From an uncultured Planctomycetaceae bacterium (GTDB taxonomy: Bacteria > Planctomycetota > Planctomycetia > Planctomycetales > Planctomycetaceae), in assembly GCA_903823545.1 (NCBI GenBank), contig CAIJTL010001048.1, positions 1 through 8,109 of the forward strand: 8,109 nt of DNA. The letters run 5' to 3'. The notes beneath the pieces are model-generated. The model was not told where the DNA came from. It was given only the letters and a program-made list of their open reading frames with translations, and ran no database searches. Positions 1-7,004 of this stretch are shown piece after piece. Numbering within the stretch: position 1 is the stretch's first letter; each line of letters opens with the position of its first letter. The position numbers were made by a program, and so were the translations under genes.

Positions 1-32
1 GTGTTTTTCCGTGTATTCCGTGGGCACTCCTC

Positions 33-2126
33 ATGTCTGTCGCTCTTCCTCTTACTCCAAATAGCCAGCGTTCCGAACTCATCTTTCCGCTTGCGGTGAT
101 GGCAATGATCCTCGTTTTGATCATTCCGTTGCCAACAGCGCTGTTGGACGTATTGCTCACGCTCAACTTGAGCATCACCGTGTTGTTGCTGTTGGTGACG
201 TTGAGCGTTGGGCAGCCACTCGAACTCTCGGTATTCCCGTCGACGTTGCTGGTCCTGACTTTGGCTCGGCTGTCGCTCAACGTGGCGACGACGCGACTCA
301 TTCTGTTACAGGCGGACGCGGGAAAGATTGTCGAGACGTTCGGCAACTTCGTAGTCGGCGGCAACTTGGTCGTCGGACTGGTGGTGTTCTTGATTCTGGT
401 TGTGATTCAGTTTTTGGTCATCACAAAAGGTGCAACACGTATTTCGGAAGTCGGCGCACGATTTGTTTTGGACGCGATGCCCGGCAAACAGATGGCGATT
501 GATGCGGACCTCAACGCGGGAGGCATCAATGATGTCGAAGCGAAGCGTCGACGAAGTGCGTTGCTGCAAGAAGCAGAGTTCTTCGGCGCCATGGACGGTG
601 CCAGCAAGTTCGTGCGTGGTGACGCCGTCGCAGGCTTAGTGATCACGGCGATTAACTTGGTCGGCGGCATCATCATCGGAATGCTCAATGGGATGCCGCT
701 GACGACTGCCATCCGAACGTATTCAATCCTCTCCATTGGTGACGGACTGGTGTCGCAGATTCCCGCGCTCATCACCGCGACGGCCGCCGGTATGTTGGTG
801 ACCAAGTCTTCGAATCAAATTGGGCTGGGCTCTGAAATCGGTGCCCAGTTTTTGACAAAGCGTCGTCCGCTACAAATCGGTGCTGGTATTCTCGGCCTCT
901 TTGCACTCGCACCCGGGATGCCCATGATCCCGTTTCTGCTGATGGCCGCAGGGCTCTGGTCGGTCGCACGCAAGATTCGTCCTGCGGACGAGAAGAGCGA
1001 TAAGTCGGCACAAGATCAATCATCGACGTCATCGACACCTCGTTCGCCGATGGAAGAACACTTATCGGAATTCTTAGAGACCGACCGAGCGTGTATCGAG
1101 ATCGGCAGTCGCCTCTTGGGAATGGTGGAGCCGCCGCGCGGACTGTCGTTGTTGCAGCGAATTGGCACTCTGAGACGCGATTTAGCGAAACGATCGGGCT
1201 TGTGGATTCCGCTCGTCCGAATACGAGACAGCAACGTGCTCGAACCGCAGGATTACCGAATCTTGATCGGTGGTCAGGAGGTCGCTCGCGGAACTTTGCA
1301 CTCTGATCGAGTACTTGCGATTTCACCCGATGGAAAGCCGATCGCATTCAAGGGACTCGACACCAAAGATCCCACGTTTGGCCTCCCCGCCAAATGGATC
1401 AGCGAGAACGATCGCTCGCAAGCCACGATGCAGGGAAGCACTGTTGTCGATGCACCGAGCGTGCTCATGACGCATCTTCGCGAAGTCTGTAAGCGATACG
1501 CGAGCGAACTCCTCAGTCGCGAAGACGTGACGAAGCTGATTGACCAAGCGAAGGCCACATCGGCTGCTGTCGTTGACGAATTAATTCCGAACATGCTGTC
1601 GATGGGAGCCGTTCATCGAGTCCTCACAGCGTTGCTCGAAGAACGGGTTCCAATCACGAATCTGACTCGCATCTTGGAAGCCTTGGCGCATTACGCACCG
1701 ACGACGAAAGACCCGCTCGAACTGGCTGATCGTGCTCGCAACTACCTGCCGCGAGCGATCTGCGAACCGTTCCTGGATGCCGAACATCGCATTCACGCGA
1801 TCGTGTTTGATCCGCATCTCGAATTGGAACTGCGTCGGAGTCTGCAAGAAAAAGAAAAACGCTTAGCGATCCCGCCAGAAGCTCTCGAAGCACTCATCGT
1901 TCGATTGGCAACAGCACTCCGTGAGTCGAGCCAGCAGCAAGTCGATGTCGCGTTACTCGTTGATTCGTCCATCCGCCGACCGATTCGCCACTTACTCTCG
2001 CGCGGCCTACCAGACCTATCGATCATCGCTTTCACCGAAGTCCCCAACGACGTCACGCTCGAAGCATCGGCGATCATCAAACGTGATGAAGTCTTCGGAA
2101 AGAAAACAGCCACGAACGAGGCGTAA
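33..2126 (+). CDS. flhA: FlhA-family flagellar type III export gate protein
   Basis: FlhA forms the nonameric export gate of the flagellar type III secretion apparatus in the inner membrane and couples proton flow to export of flagellar subunits. This 697-residue protein has the usual family length. Residues about 18-312 are hydrophobic with some eight membrane segments, and hold the conserved FHIPEP block: RLSLNVATTR (79-88), FGNFVVGGN (103-111), VITKGATRISEVGARFVLDA (129-148), PGKQMAIDADLNAG (150-163) and AMDGASKFVRGDA (186-198). Asp197 in RGDA corresponds to the essential Asp208 of Salmonella FlhA. A charged Ser/Asp linker (about 316-342) leads to a complete cytoplasmic domain (about 345-697) with VRIRDSNVLEPQDYRI, FGLPAKWI and STVVDAPSVLMTHL blocks. 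The ATG at 33 gives the normal family N-terminus. The frame stays open to the window edge and there is no clear Shine-Dalgarno, so the start is probable rather than certain. A non-flagellar SctV is the alternative; the VITKGATRISEVGARFVLDA and IDADLNAG blocks favour FlhA. Confidence 0.9.
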   Translation: MSVALPLTPNSQRSELIFPLAVMAMILVLIIPLPTALLDVLLTLNLSITVLLLLVTLSVGQPLELSVFPSTLLVLTLARLSLNVATTRLILLQADAGKIVETFGNFVVGGNLVVGLVVFLILVVIQFLVITKGATRISEVGARFVLDAMPGKQMAIDADLNAGGINDVEAKRRRSALLQEAEFFGAMDGASKFVRGDAVAGLVITAINLVGGIIIGMLNGMPLTTAIRTYSILSIGDGLVSQIPALITATAAGMLVTKSSNQIGLGSEIGAQFLTKRRPLQIGAGILGLFALAPGMPMIPFLLMAAGLWSVARKIRPADEKSDKSAQDQSSTSSTPRSPMEEHLSEFLETDRACIEIGSRLLGMVEPPRGLSLLQRIGTLRRDLAKRSGLWIPLVRIRDSNVLEPQDYRILIGGQEVARGTLHSDRVLAISPDGKPIAFKGLDTKDPTFGLPAKWISENDRSQATMQGSTVVDAPSVLMTHLREVCKRYASELLSREDVTKLIDQAKATSAAVVDELIPNMLSMGAVHRVLTALLEERVPITNLTRILEALAHYAPTTKDPLELADRARNYLPRAICEPFLDAEHRIHAIVFDPHLELELRRSLQEKEKRLAIPPEALEALIVRLATALRESSQQQVDVALLVDSSIRRPIRHLLSRGLPDLSIIAFTEVPNDVTLEASAIIKRDEVFGKKTATNEA

Positions 2127-2162
2127 GTATTCGAGCAAGTCATCGCTAAAACTCGCTCTTTA

Positions 2163-2236
2163 GTGAGCCGGGTGGCGTCAGCCCCCGGACAATGTGATCT
2201 GCAAAGACATCCGAAGGCTGACGCCACCCGGCTCAC
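2163..2236. repeat. Perfect 21-bp inverted repeat between convergent genes
   Basis: Arms 2163-2183 and 2216-2236 are perfect reverse complements (left arm begins GTGAGCCGGGTGGCG). A further CGGA/TCCG pairing (2186-2189 with 2210-2213) extends the stem after a 2+2 internal loop, leaving a loop of about 20 nt. It lies between the stop of flhA (2126) and the stop of the converging propeller gene (2240). This is a REP-like hairpin, probably one of many genomic copies (inference). Its position suits a bidirectional terminator or transcript-end stabiliser, but no clear U-run follows either arm, so a classical intrinsic terminator is not supported. Confidence 0.75.
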
Positions 2237-2239
2237 CAA

Positions 2240-3736
2240 TCATTCCGCAACTGCCGCACCGCCCGATTGCGGGACGACATTCACGTCCCACACGTGAAAC
2301 AAGAACGGCGATGTTGTTTGTGTCTCCCAAGGCCAAAGGCTGGACTTGCTCGGTGGAAGATGTCTCCTTGCGGAGTTCATTCGGATCAGCGCCAGCCGAG
2401 TTCCTTGAGTATCCCAGCCAGCGGACATGAACTGACCGGGGAAACGGGCGGTCGCGATCCGGCGGCGTGTGTTTGTTTGCCAAAGCGACATCACCGTTTC
2501 GATTGTCGCGTTCTCTTTCACACCGGAATAGGACGTGTGCAGAGTGAGCAACGCACTTTCCCTGCGATGAAAGGCCAACGATTGCACCATCGCTGACGGC
2601 TCATTCTTGGGGAACGTGATCGTGCCTGAGACGTCCTTTTTGTCGAGGTCTCCGAGAAGCACGCCATCGTGAAACATCGCGACCGCGAACGGTGCCTGAA
2701 GTTGTCCCGGAACCGCGTGTTGAGCGGTCATCGACAACGCCAACTGGCCGGGGCGGCTTGGCAGCGGTAGTCGCCATTCTTCTTGCAACGAGCTTGTGGC
2801 TGATACTACCAAATCGCTTTTGGAGTTCGGGTCATACTGAAGCATTTCGTAACCCGCAGGATTTCCATCCGGCGTGGGAATTGTTCCGCGTCCTTTCACC
2901 GTGTGACCACTGACCGAAACGAGCTTCCTTCCTCCGTGTGAAAACGCGAGATCGACCACTTGGCCGTCATGCACTTTCTTGCGACTGATGACCCCAAATA
3001 GGTTCGTCGAAAGCAGCGATTCCGAGCCGGGTTTGTCCAACTCATTCAGCAACTCCGGATGATCGCGATATCCAAGGTTGCCCCAGAGTTCGATCGTGCC
3101 GTCCACTTTTCCGATTGCAAACAGGCTGCCTCCGCGCGGCGAGGCCACGATCTTTCTCGCACCCGCATCTTGATAGCGGAGCTTGTTCGGATGTCGTTTC
3201 GCGTGCTCCGAAAGATCGGGAACGGCAGCGATTGTCGGATTCTCGTCCTCGACCGTGGCGAGTAATTGGCCGGTCATCGAGTCCCAAAACTGCACGACCG
3301 TGTGTTCGCCGACTGTTGCCATCACGCGCGACTGCGGCGTGACCGCGATACCGTATAGTCCTCCCGCTTCATCGCGCGGCTGAGGAAACTCAAACATCAC
3401 GCGATTGTCTTTTAAGTTGGCGAAATAACCTTTGCGATTCGCGGCAAGATACATCGCGTCGCGATACGGCAACACAACGTTAGCCCAAGGTATATGGCCG
3501 TCGTCCAACTTCTGGATCGCTCGCCCTGCGAGCGACAGCGTTAATTCCGGACGCGGCGAATTCGGATCGTTGATGATCACCGGAGCCGCCGGTTGCTTGG
3601 CTTCGAAGTTGAGGTCCGCAAACTTCCGCTCTGCCGCTCGATACCGAGCCATCACCGGCCCCAACCGAACGAAGAACACCACGATCGACAACACCAGCCA
3701 AGATTTCACGACGAAGCGAACTCGGTGGGAAAACAT
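2240..3736 (-). CDS. Membrane-anchored WD40-like beta-propeller protein
   Basis: A 498-residue protein of unknown specific function. Residues about 9-29 form one hydrophobic segment after a basic start (HRVRF), so it is either membrane-anchored or carries a signal peptide; no cleavage site is obvious. From about residue 127 it shows degenerate WD40-like blades: 127-162 ending in VVQFWDSMTGQLLATVED, 193-222 ending in TIELWGNL, 258-280 starting GQVVDLAFSHGGRKLVS, 383-432 ending in VMSLWQTNTRRRIATA, and 435-485 ending in LFHVWDV. Such propellers are protein-interaction platforms; no catalytic motif is visible. The gene follows the permease gene on the same strand, separated by 197 nt that are mostly a repeat element. 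It may therefore be the distal gene of the ABC operon, or a separate unit. The ATG at 3736 keeps the anchor; only a weak GAAAG lies upstream, and the next Met (residue 29) would remove the anchor. The last codons end 3 nt from the 2163-2236 inverted repeat. Confidence 0.75.
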   Translation of the reverse strand: MFSHRVRFVVKSWLVLSIVVFFVRLGPVMARYRAAERKFADLNFEAKQPAAPVIINDPNSPRPELTLSLAGRAIQKLDDGHIPWANVVLPYRDAMYLAANRKGYFANLKDNRVMFEFPQPRDEAGGLYGIAVTPQSRVMATVGEHTVVQFWDSMTGQLLATVEDENPTIAAVPDLSEHAKRHPNKLRYQDAGARKIVASPRGGSLFAIGKVDGTIELWGNLGYRDHPELLNELDKPGSESLLSTNLFGVISRKKVHDGQVVDLAFSHGGRKLVSVSGHTVKGRGTIPTPDGNPAGYEMLQYDPNSKSDLVVSATSSLQEEWRLPLPSRPGQLALSMTAQHAVPGQLQAPFAVAMFHDGVLLGDLDKKDVSGTITFPKNEPSAMVQSLAFHRRESALLTLHTSYSGVKENATIETVMSLWQTNTRRRIATARFPGQFMSAGWDTQGTRLALIRMNSARRHLPPSKSSLWPWETQTTSPFLFHVWDVNVVPQSGGAAVAE

Positions 3737-3758
3737 AGAATGACTTTCGTTTCACAAA

Positions 3759-3931
3759 CCCTGGAGTGCGGTGGCTCGACACCGCCCTCCAACAACTGGA
3801 AAAGCGACACACTGAGCACAATCACCGTCCCTATGCCCTGACGAGGTCCAACGAAAAAACACGTTGCTTGAAGCGACCAAGATCGTCATTCCAATTGATG
3901 GAGGGCTGCATCGAACCGCAGCACTCCAGGG
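3759..3931. mobile_element. MITE-like element 1 with imperfect terminal inverted repeats
   Basis: The ends are related inverted copies of one repeat. The left end begins CCCTGGAGTGCGGTGGCTCG at 3759. The right end, read on the minus strand from 3931, begins CCCTGGAGTGCTGCGGTTCG. Each end folds into an 11-bp stem with a GCTCGA or GTTCGA loop: 3763-3773 with 3780-3790 (10 of 11 pairs) and 3900-3910 with 3917-3927 (9 of 11 pairs). Both continue into a CTCCA.CAA.TGGAA segment, so similarity spans roughly 45-50 bp per end. The 173-bp element has no coding capacity and fills most of the spacer between the permease stop (3934) and the propeller gene start (3736). No convincing target-site duplication is visible. 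Non-autonomous MITE or REP-like status is inference from structure. Confidence 0.65.
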
Positions 3932-3933
3932 AG

Positions 3934-5337
3934 CTACGGCAGGTCCATCAGGCACCAACGCTTGAACGCCAACCGACAAACCCAAACGCCGATCAGTGAC
4001 AATACCAAACTCAAGCACGCCATCAACGGAATTCCCCACGACCCTTGAATCGCAGAGGTTCCCAACGGTGCGAACAGGACCATCGAACAACCTCCCATCA
4101 ATCCGCTCATCAGTAAGATGGAGCCATACGACGTTATCCACGCGCAGATGCCGAACACGAAGACTTGGCAACCCGTGAACCAGATCAACGCTTCCCAGAG
4201 CACCGGGTCCGTCAAGAATTGTGGCAACAACACGGCCACAATCAGCACTTGCATCAAGATGGCAAACGCTTGATTCAACATTACCGTCTTGGCGATCGCG
4301 ATCCCGTTTTCCCAAACCCATTCTCGCCGACTGACAGGTCGCAACGACTCGTAACCCAGCCGTGCCCAACGCTGCATCCACGGCATCCATTGTCCCATGA
4401 CGAGCGACAGCGAAATGAACATCGGCAGCATCATCGCCGCACGGAAGCCTTGTGATGTTTGAATCGAATTGCGGCCTCCCATCTGCAACAGAACGACTTC
4501 CATCAGACCAATCATCATCTGATTCATCCAAATTGGAGAAGGCCAGTTGTCACCCAGGCCAAACAGCGTGGCACGCTGATTCGGTGTCGTCGCCGGAGCT
4601 GAGGTCGCTCGCTCCAATCGTACTGAGGCACTCCCCGTAATCATGTTGAGCATCCAGTTGTTGCTTAGTGAAACGTTTCGCTGAAAGTTTCGCTGCGTCG
4701 ACGCTCGCAAGTCCCAAACGTTGAAGCCTTGAACCTTCGAGTAATCGGGATCATCCTCATCTAGCCGCATCAAATGATTCAGCAAGAGCATGAGCGACGC
4801 GACGTGCGCCGAGATCATCGCGATCGCCAGGATCGGTTCCGCCCCCGTTACGATTTCCGCGGTAAGAGCTCGGCCCACGGACGTCATTGGTAAACCGATT
4901 GTCGCGAAGACGATGACCGTCCCAATCGGCTCTGGACTGCATCCCTGCCGCAGCCCCAACGCGCCAAGATGCAGCGTGATCGCCGTAATCCCCAAGAGCG
5001 AAATCGAAGGGATACCGATTACCGGAAGAACGGCCCAAGCCACGGTCGCAACGAAGAACAGCAGTACTACCACCAAATGCGGCCCCGCAAACCCCGGCAT
5101 TGTCCGAGCTCGCGAATTCGCAAACTGCTGCTTCAAGTGTACTCCCAAAAAGAACCCGACGTACGCCTGCCAGAACAGCTTCGGGGCCAGCATCCCGATC
5201 TCTCTCCCAATGTGATCTGGGTGCCCATTCGTAATCAAGAAAAACGCAATCGAGAGCACGAAGTAAAACCCCAGAATCAACAACATCAGCTTCCGAGTGA
5301 AGTACGTTAGCGCGACCAATCCGCAACGATGCCACAT
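3934..5337 (-). CDS. Polytopic membrane protein, probable ABC transporter permease
   Basis: A 467-residue protein with about 10-12 predicted membrane segments (roughly 17-36, 52-68, 87-105, 108-128, 139-156, 168-190, 299-318, 347-371, 380-400, 403-425 and 432-455) and a polar loop at about 191-265. RPVSRREWVWENG (333-345) just before a helix resembles the cytoplasmic PVSRREW element common in ABC-2-type permeases. No enzyme motif is seen. It directly follows the ABC ATPase gene on the same strand, so it is most likely the membrane partner of that ATPase in an inner-membrane transporter; direction and substrate are unknown. The start is supported by AGGGGG (5343-5348) 5 nt before ATG. The stop TAG lies 2 nt from element 1 and the ribosome-binding site overlaps the edge of element 2. 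The family assignment rests on topology plus context, not on a diagnostic motif. Confidence 0.7.
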   Translation of the reverse strand: MWHRCGLVALTYFTRKLMLLILGFYFVLSIAFFLITNGHPDHIGREIGMLAPKLFWQAYVGFFLGVHLKQQFANSRARTMPGFAGPHLVVVLLFFVATVAWAVLPVIGIPSISLLGITAITLHLGALGLRQGCSPEPIGTVIVFATIGLPMTSVGRALTAEIVTGAEPILAIAMISAHVASLMLLLNHLMRLDEDDPDYSKVQGFNVWDLRASTQRNFQRNVSLSNNWMLNMITGSASVRLERATSAPATTPNQRATLFGLGDNWPSPIWMNQMMIGLMEVVLLQMGGRNSIQTSQGFRAAMMLPMFISLSLVMGQWMPWMQRWARLGYESLRPVSRREWVWENGIAIAKTVMLNQAFAILMQVLIVAVLLPQFLTDPVLWEALIWFTGCQVFVFGICAWITSYGSILLMSGLMGGCSMVLFAPLGTSAIQGSWGIPLMACLSLVLSLIGVWVCRLAFKRWCLMDLP

Positions 5338-5342
5338 GATTT

Positions 5343-5348
5343 CCCCCT
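5343..5348 (-). promoter_or_regulatory. Ribosome-binding site of the permease gene at a repeat edge
   Basis: The minus strand reads AGGGGGAAATC then ATG. The purine-rich core is 5 nt from the start codon and supports the start at 5337. Its first two bases (5347-5348) fall inside the outer edge of repeat element 2, so the element contributes to, or abuts, the translation-initiation region. Confidence 0.55.
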
Positions 5349-5675
5349 TGGAGTGCTGCGGCTCGACGCAGCACCCCCATCATTTGGAATGACGACATTG
5401 ATCGCCATGAAACGATCTCTTCAAAGGACGACTAGTCCTCAAACATGCGATATCCACTAACCCCACCGAGCTTGCCTCGGTGGATTCGGGCTTATGCACT
5501 ACGTCAGGTATCACTTGAAGTCAGAGAAGCCGTAGTGCAAAAGCCCGCCAGCCACCGAGGCAAGCTCGGTGGGGTCGCTTATTCAGGGGCTAGTTTTCAT
5601 TAGGGGCGGTTTCGAGAATCTGCGAGTCGCCATTTCAATTGTCTAAGGACGGTGTCGGGCCACCGCACTCCAGGG
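5347..5675. mobile_element. MITE-like element 2 with inverted ends and central hairpin
   Basis: This 329-bp non-coding block fills the spacer between the ATPase stop (5677) and the permease start (5337). Its left end, CCTTGGAGTGCTGCGGCTCG, folds as 5350-5360 with 5367-5377 (10 of 11 pairs, GCTCGA loop). It continues to TTTGGAATGACGAC (about 5383-5396). The right end on the minus strand reads CCCTGGAGTGCGGTGGCCCG, followed further in by TTGAAATGGCGAC. These are the same two sequence blocks as at the ends of element 1, in the same order. Weaker inverted similarity continues inward, with ACTAGTCC near 5431 and ACTAGCCCC on the other arm. The centre is a long hairpin listed separately. No open reading frame or convincing target duplication is seen. 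Mobility is inferred from structure only. Confidence 0.65.
5460..5575. repeat. Long near-perfect hairpin inside element 2
   Basis: The outer arms 5460-5483 and 5552-5575 are perfect 24-bp reverse complements (ACCCCACCGAGCTTGCCTCG...). After a small internal loop the pairing resumes: CGGGCTT (5487-5493) with AAGCCCG (5541-5547), and GCACTACG (5496-5503) with CGTAGTGC (5531-5538). A loop of about 27 nt remains. The architecture matches the 2163-2236 repeat (long GC-rich outer stem, interrupted inner stem, loop of 20-27 nt) but the sequence differs. It probably belongs to a dispersed REP-like family and may have inserted into a pre-existing element (inference). In the ATPase-permease transcript it would form a very stable stem. 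Confidence 0.75.
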
Positions 5676-5676
5676 A

Positions 5677-6591
5677 TTACGAGTGATGCAGCTCCAAAAA
5701 AATCTCTTCCAGATTCAAGTCCTCAACGCTCACTTCCGCAGACCATTCGCGAGCGAGTCGTTCGGGCAATTCGGTTTGAAAGCCGCGCAAACTGAAGACC
5801 GCCGTCTTGCCGTTCGCTTCACAGTGCAACATGCCGGGCAGCGATCGCAGATCATTCGGCAAACCGTTCGACGCGTTAATTCGTAGCCGCTTCACGGAAT
5901 CCTTCAGCAGCGCGAGTTCGTCGTCGTAGACAATTTGGCCCTCTTTCAAGATCGCGACTCGATCGGCCACTCGTTCGAGATCCGAAGTGATGTGTGTTGA
6001 AAACAAGATCGTCCGTTCGCCGTTCAACGCGATGTCGAGCAACGTCGCCAAGAACTGTCGCCGCGCTGCTGGGTCGAGACTCGCGACTGGCTCATCAAGC
6101 ACAAGAAAGTCAGGCTCATGTCCCAGTGCCAACAAGATGCCAAGCTTTTGCAACTGCCCGGTCGAAAGCGGCCCGACTTCGTCTTCCGGATTGATCTCCC
6201 ACTCCTTGATCAAGCGCTCGATCAACCGCGAGTTCCACAGCGGATAAAACGCCGCCGTGTAAGCGACGACCTGCCGAATCTTCATCCACGGATATAGGCT
6301 GACTTCCTGCGGCACATACGCCAGCCGCGCCTTCGCCGCTCCGCTGAGCACTCGCGAATCTTCGCCGAGCACCGAGATCGTTCCCGCTTGCGGAGTCTGC
6401 AAGCCCAACGCGCACTTCAACAGCGTTGTCTTCCCCGCTCCGTTTTTGCCGAGCAGTCCGGTCACCGATCCGCGCGAGACCGAAAAGTCGAGTTGATCCA
6501 AAACGGTTTTGTCTTTGAACCGTTTCGTCACGCCACGCATTTCCAAGACCGATTGTCCTGAGCATGATTTGTCGGAACTAGCTTCAGTCAT
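5677..6591 (-). CDS. ABC transporter ATP-binding protein (YtrB/CcmA-like)
   Basis: A cytoplasmic ATPase subunit that powers a membrane transporter. Counting from ATG 6591 (304 residues): Walker A GKNGAGKTT (48-56), Q-loop Gln95 in YVPQE, signature LSTGQLQKLGIL (142-153), Walker B FLVLDEP (162-168), D-loop SLDP (171-174) and H-switch His200 in FSTHI. All core residues are present; the signature is LSTGQ rather than LSGGQ. About 90 residues after the core form the extra C-terminal domain ending NLEEIFLELHH, typical of exporter-type ATPases whose permease is a separate polypeptide. AAGGAG at 6599-6604 is 7 nt from ATG 6591 but only 1 nt from an upstream in-frame GTG at 6597, so ATG is preferred. 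The gene overlaps the repressor gene by 8 nt (ATGACTGA), which points to translational coupling. The stop TAA is 1 nt from element 2. The substrate is unknown. Confidence 0.93.
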   Translation of the reverse strand: MTEASSDKSCSGQSVLEMRGVTKRFKDKTVLDQLDFSVSRGSVTGLLGKNGAGKTTLLKCALGLQTPQAGTISVLGEDSRVLSGAAKARLAYVPQEVSLYPWMKIRQVVAYTAAFYPLWNSRLIERLIKEWEINPEDEVGPLSTGQLQKLGILLALGHEPDFLVLDEPVASLDPAARRQFLATLLDIALNGERTILFSTHITSDLERVADRVAILKEGQIVYDDELALLKDSVKRLRINASNGLPNDLRSLPGMLHCEANGKTAVFSLRGFQTELPERLAREWSAEVSVEDLNLEEIFLELHHS

Positions 6592-6982
6592 CGCCACGCT
6601 CCTTGAGCAACGGAGTCAACGCCGCCAGCACTTGCTCGCGCGTTAGCCCCAGTTGAAACGCCTTTGCCGCCACTTGTTCGAGCAACGGTAGAATGATTTG
6701 CCGACGATCCTTCACCGGGAGCATCGCTCGCGCCGCCGCTTTGACCCGCATCCCTTGCCCACGCACTCGCTCGATCAAACCGTCTCGTTCCAACAACGAG
6801 TACGCTTTCGAGACGGTCATCGGATTGACCTGCAACTCTTCTGCGATCTGCCGCACCGAAGGAAGCATCTCCCCCACCGGCAGTCGCCCGGCATGAACGT
6901 GCGACTGCACCTGCTCCATGAGTTGCCGATAAATTGGCACTCCCGAAGTTGGATGAATCTGAAATAGAAAAGTGGCGGCCAT
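6584..6982 (-). CDS. GntR-family transcriptional repressor, YtrA subfamily
   Basis: A short 132-residue regulator. Residues about 10-82 are the GntR winged helix-turn-helix: GVPIYRQLMEQVQSHVHAGRL (14-34), LPSVRQIAEELQVNPMTVSKAY (40-61) holding the recognition helix, and the wing ERDGLIERVRGQGM (65-78). Only about 50 residues follow, two short helices (around 92-127) for dimerisation. This is the YtrA architecture, distinct from FadR or HutC members with large ligand-binding domains. YtrA regulators commonly sit first in an ABC operon and repress it, as here. The start is ATG 6982, with GGAG (minus strand of 6989-6992) 6 nt upstream; an in-frame GTG at 6994 would overlap that site. The gene overlaps the ATPase start by 8 nt. 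The inducer is unknown; cell-envelope or antibiotic stress is typical of the family in Firmicutes but is not shown here. Confidence 0.92.
   Translation of the reverse strand: MAATFLFQIHPTSGVPIYRQLMEQVQSHVHAGRLPVGEMLPSVRQIAEELQVNPMTVSKAYSLLERDGLIERVRGQGMRVKAAARAMLPVKDRRQIILPLLEQVAAKAFQLGLTREQVLAALTPLLKERGDD
6599..6604 (-). promoter_or_regulatory. Shine-Dalgarno AAGGAG that selects the ATPase start
   Basis: AAGGAG on the minus strand lies inside the 3' end of the repressor gene, 7 nt before ATG 6591. It is only 1 nt from the alternative GTG 6597, which makes that codon an unlikely start. Confidence 0.7.
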
Positions 6983-6988
6983 AGTCTG

Positions 6989-6992
6989 CTCC
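6989..6992 (-). promoter_or_regulatory. Ribosome-binding site of the GntR gene
   Basis: GGTGGAG precedes CAGACT and ATG on the minus strand, so GGAG is 6 nt from ATG 6982. The upstream GTG at 6994 overlaps this core, so 6982 is the better start. Confidence 0.6.
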
Positions 6993-7004
6993 ACCGCCGC
7001 TGCG

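Noticed and set aside
772..1347. 191-aa and overlapping minus-strand frames inside flhA
   Set aside because: Arg/Ser-rich antisense translations with no family features; flhA is well supported across the region.
2127..2239. Classical Rho-independent terminator at the flhA 3' end
   Set aside because: The stem is strong but there is no U-run after either arm, so it is called a repeat with possible terminator function only.
3752..4531. 259-aa minus-strand frame across element 1 and the permease 3' half
   Set aside because: Reads through the repeat element and the permease gene out of frame; the Asp/Gly/Val/Arg-rich translation is typical of a shadow frame.
4757..5398. 213-aa minus-strand frame overlapping the permease gene
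   Set aside because: Same-strand, out-of-frame shadow; Gly/Arg/Asp-rich and non-hydrophobic, whereas the permease frame has consistent membrane segments and a ribosome-binding site.
3759..5675. Four hairpin repeats considered as a CRISPR-like or tandem array
   Set aside because: Copies are in inverted pairs with a gene between the pairs and no regular spacers, so inverted-end elements explain them better.
6116..6565. 149-aa minus-strand frame inside the ABC ATPase gene
   Set aside because: Out-of-frame shadow of a gene with all ABC motifs intact.
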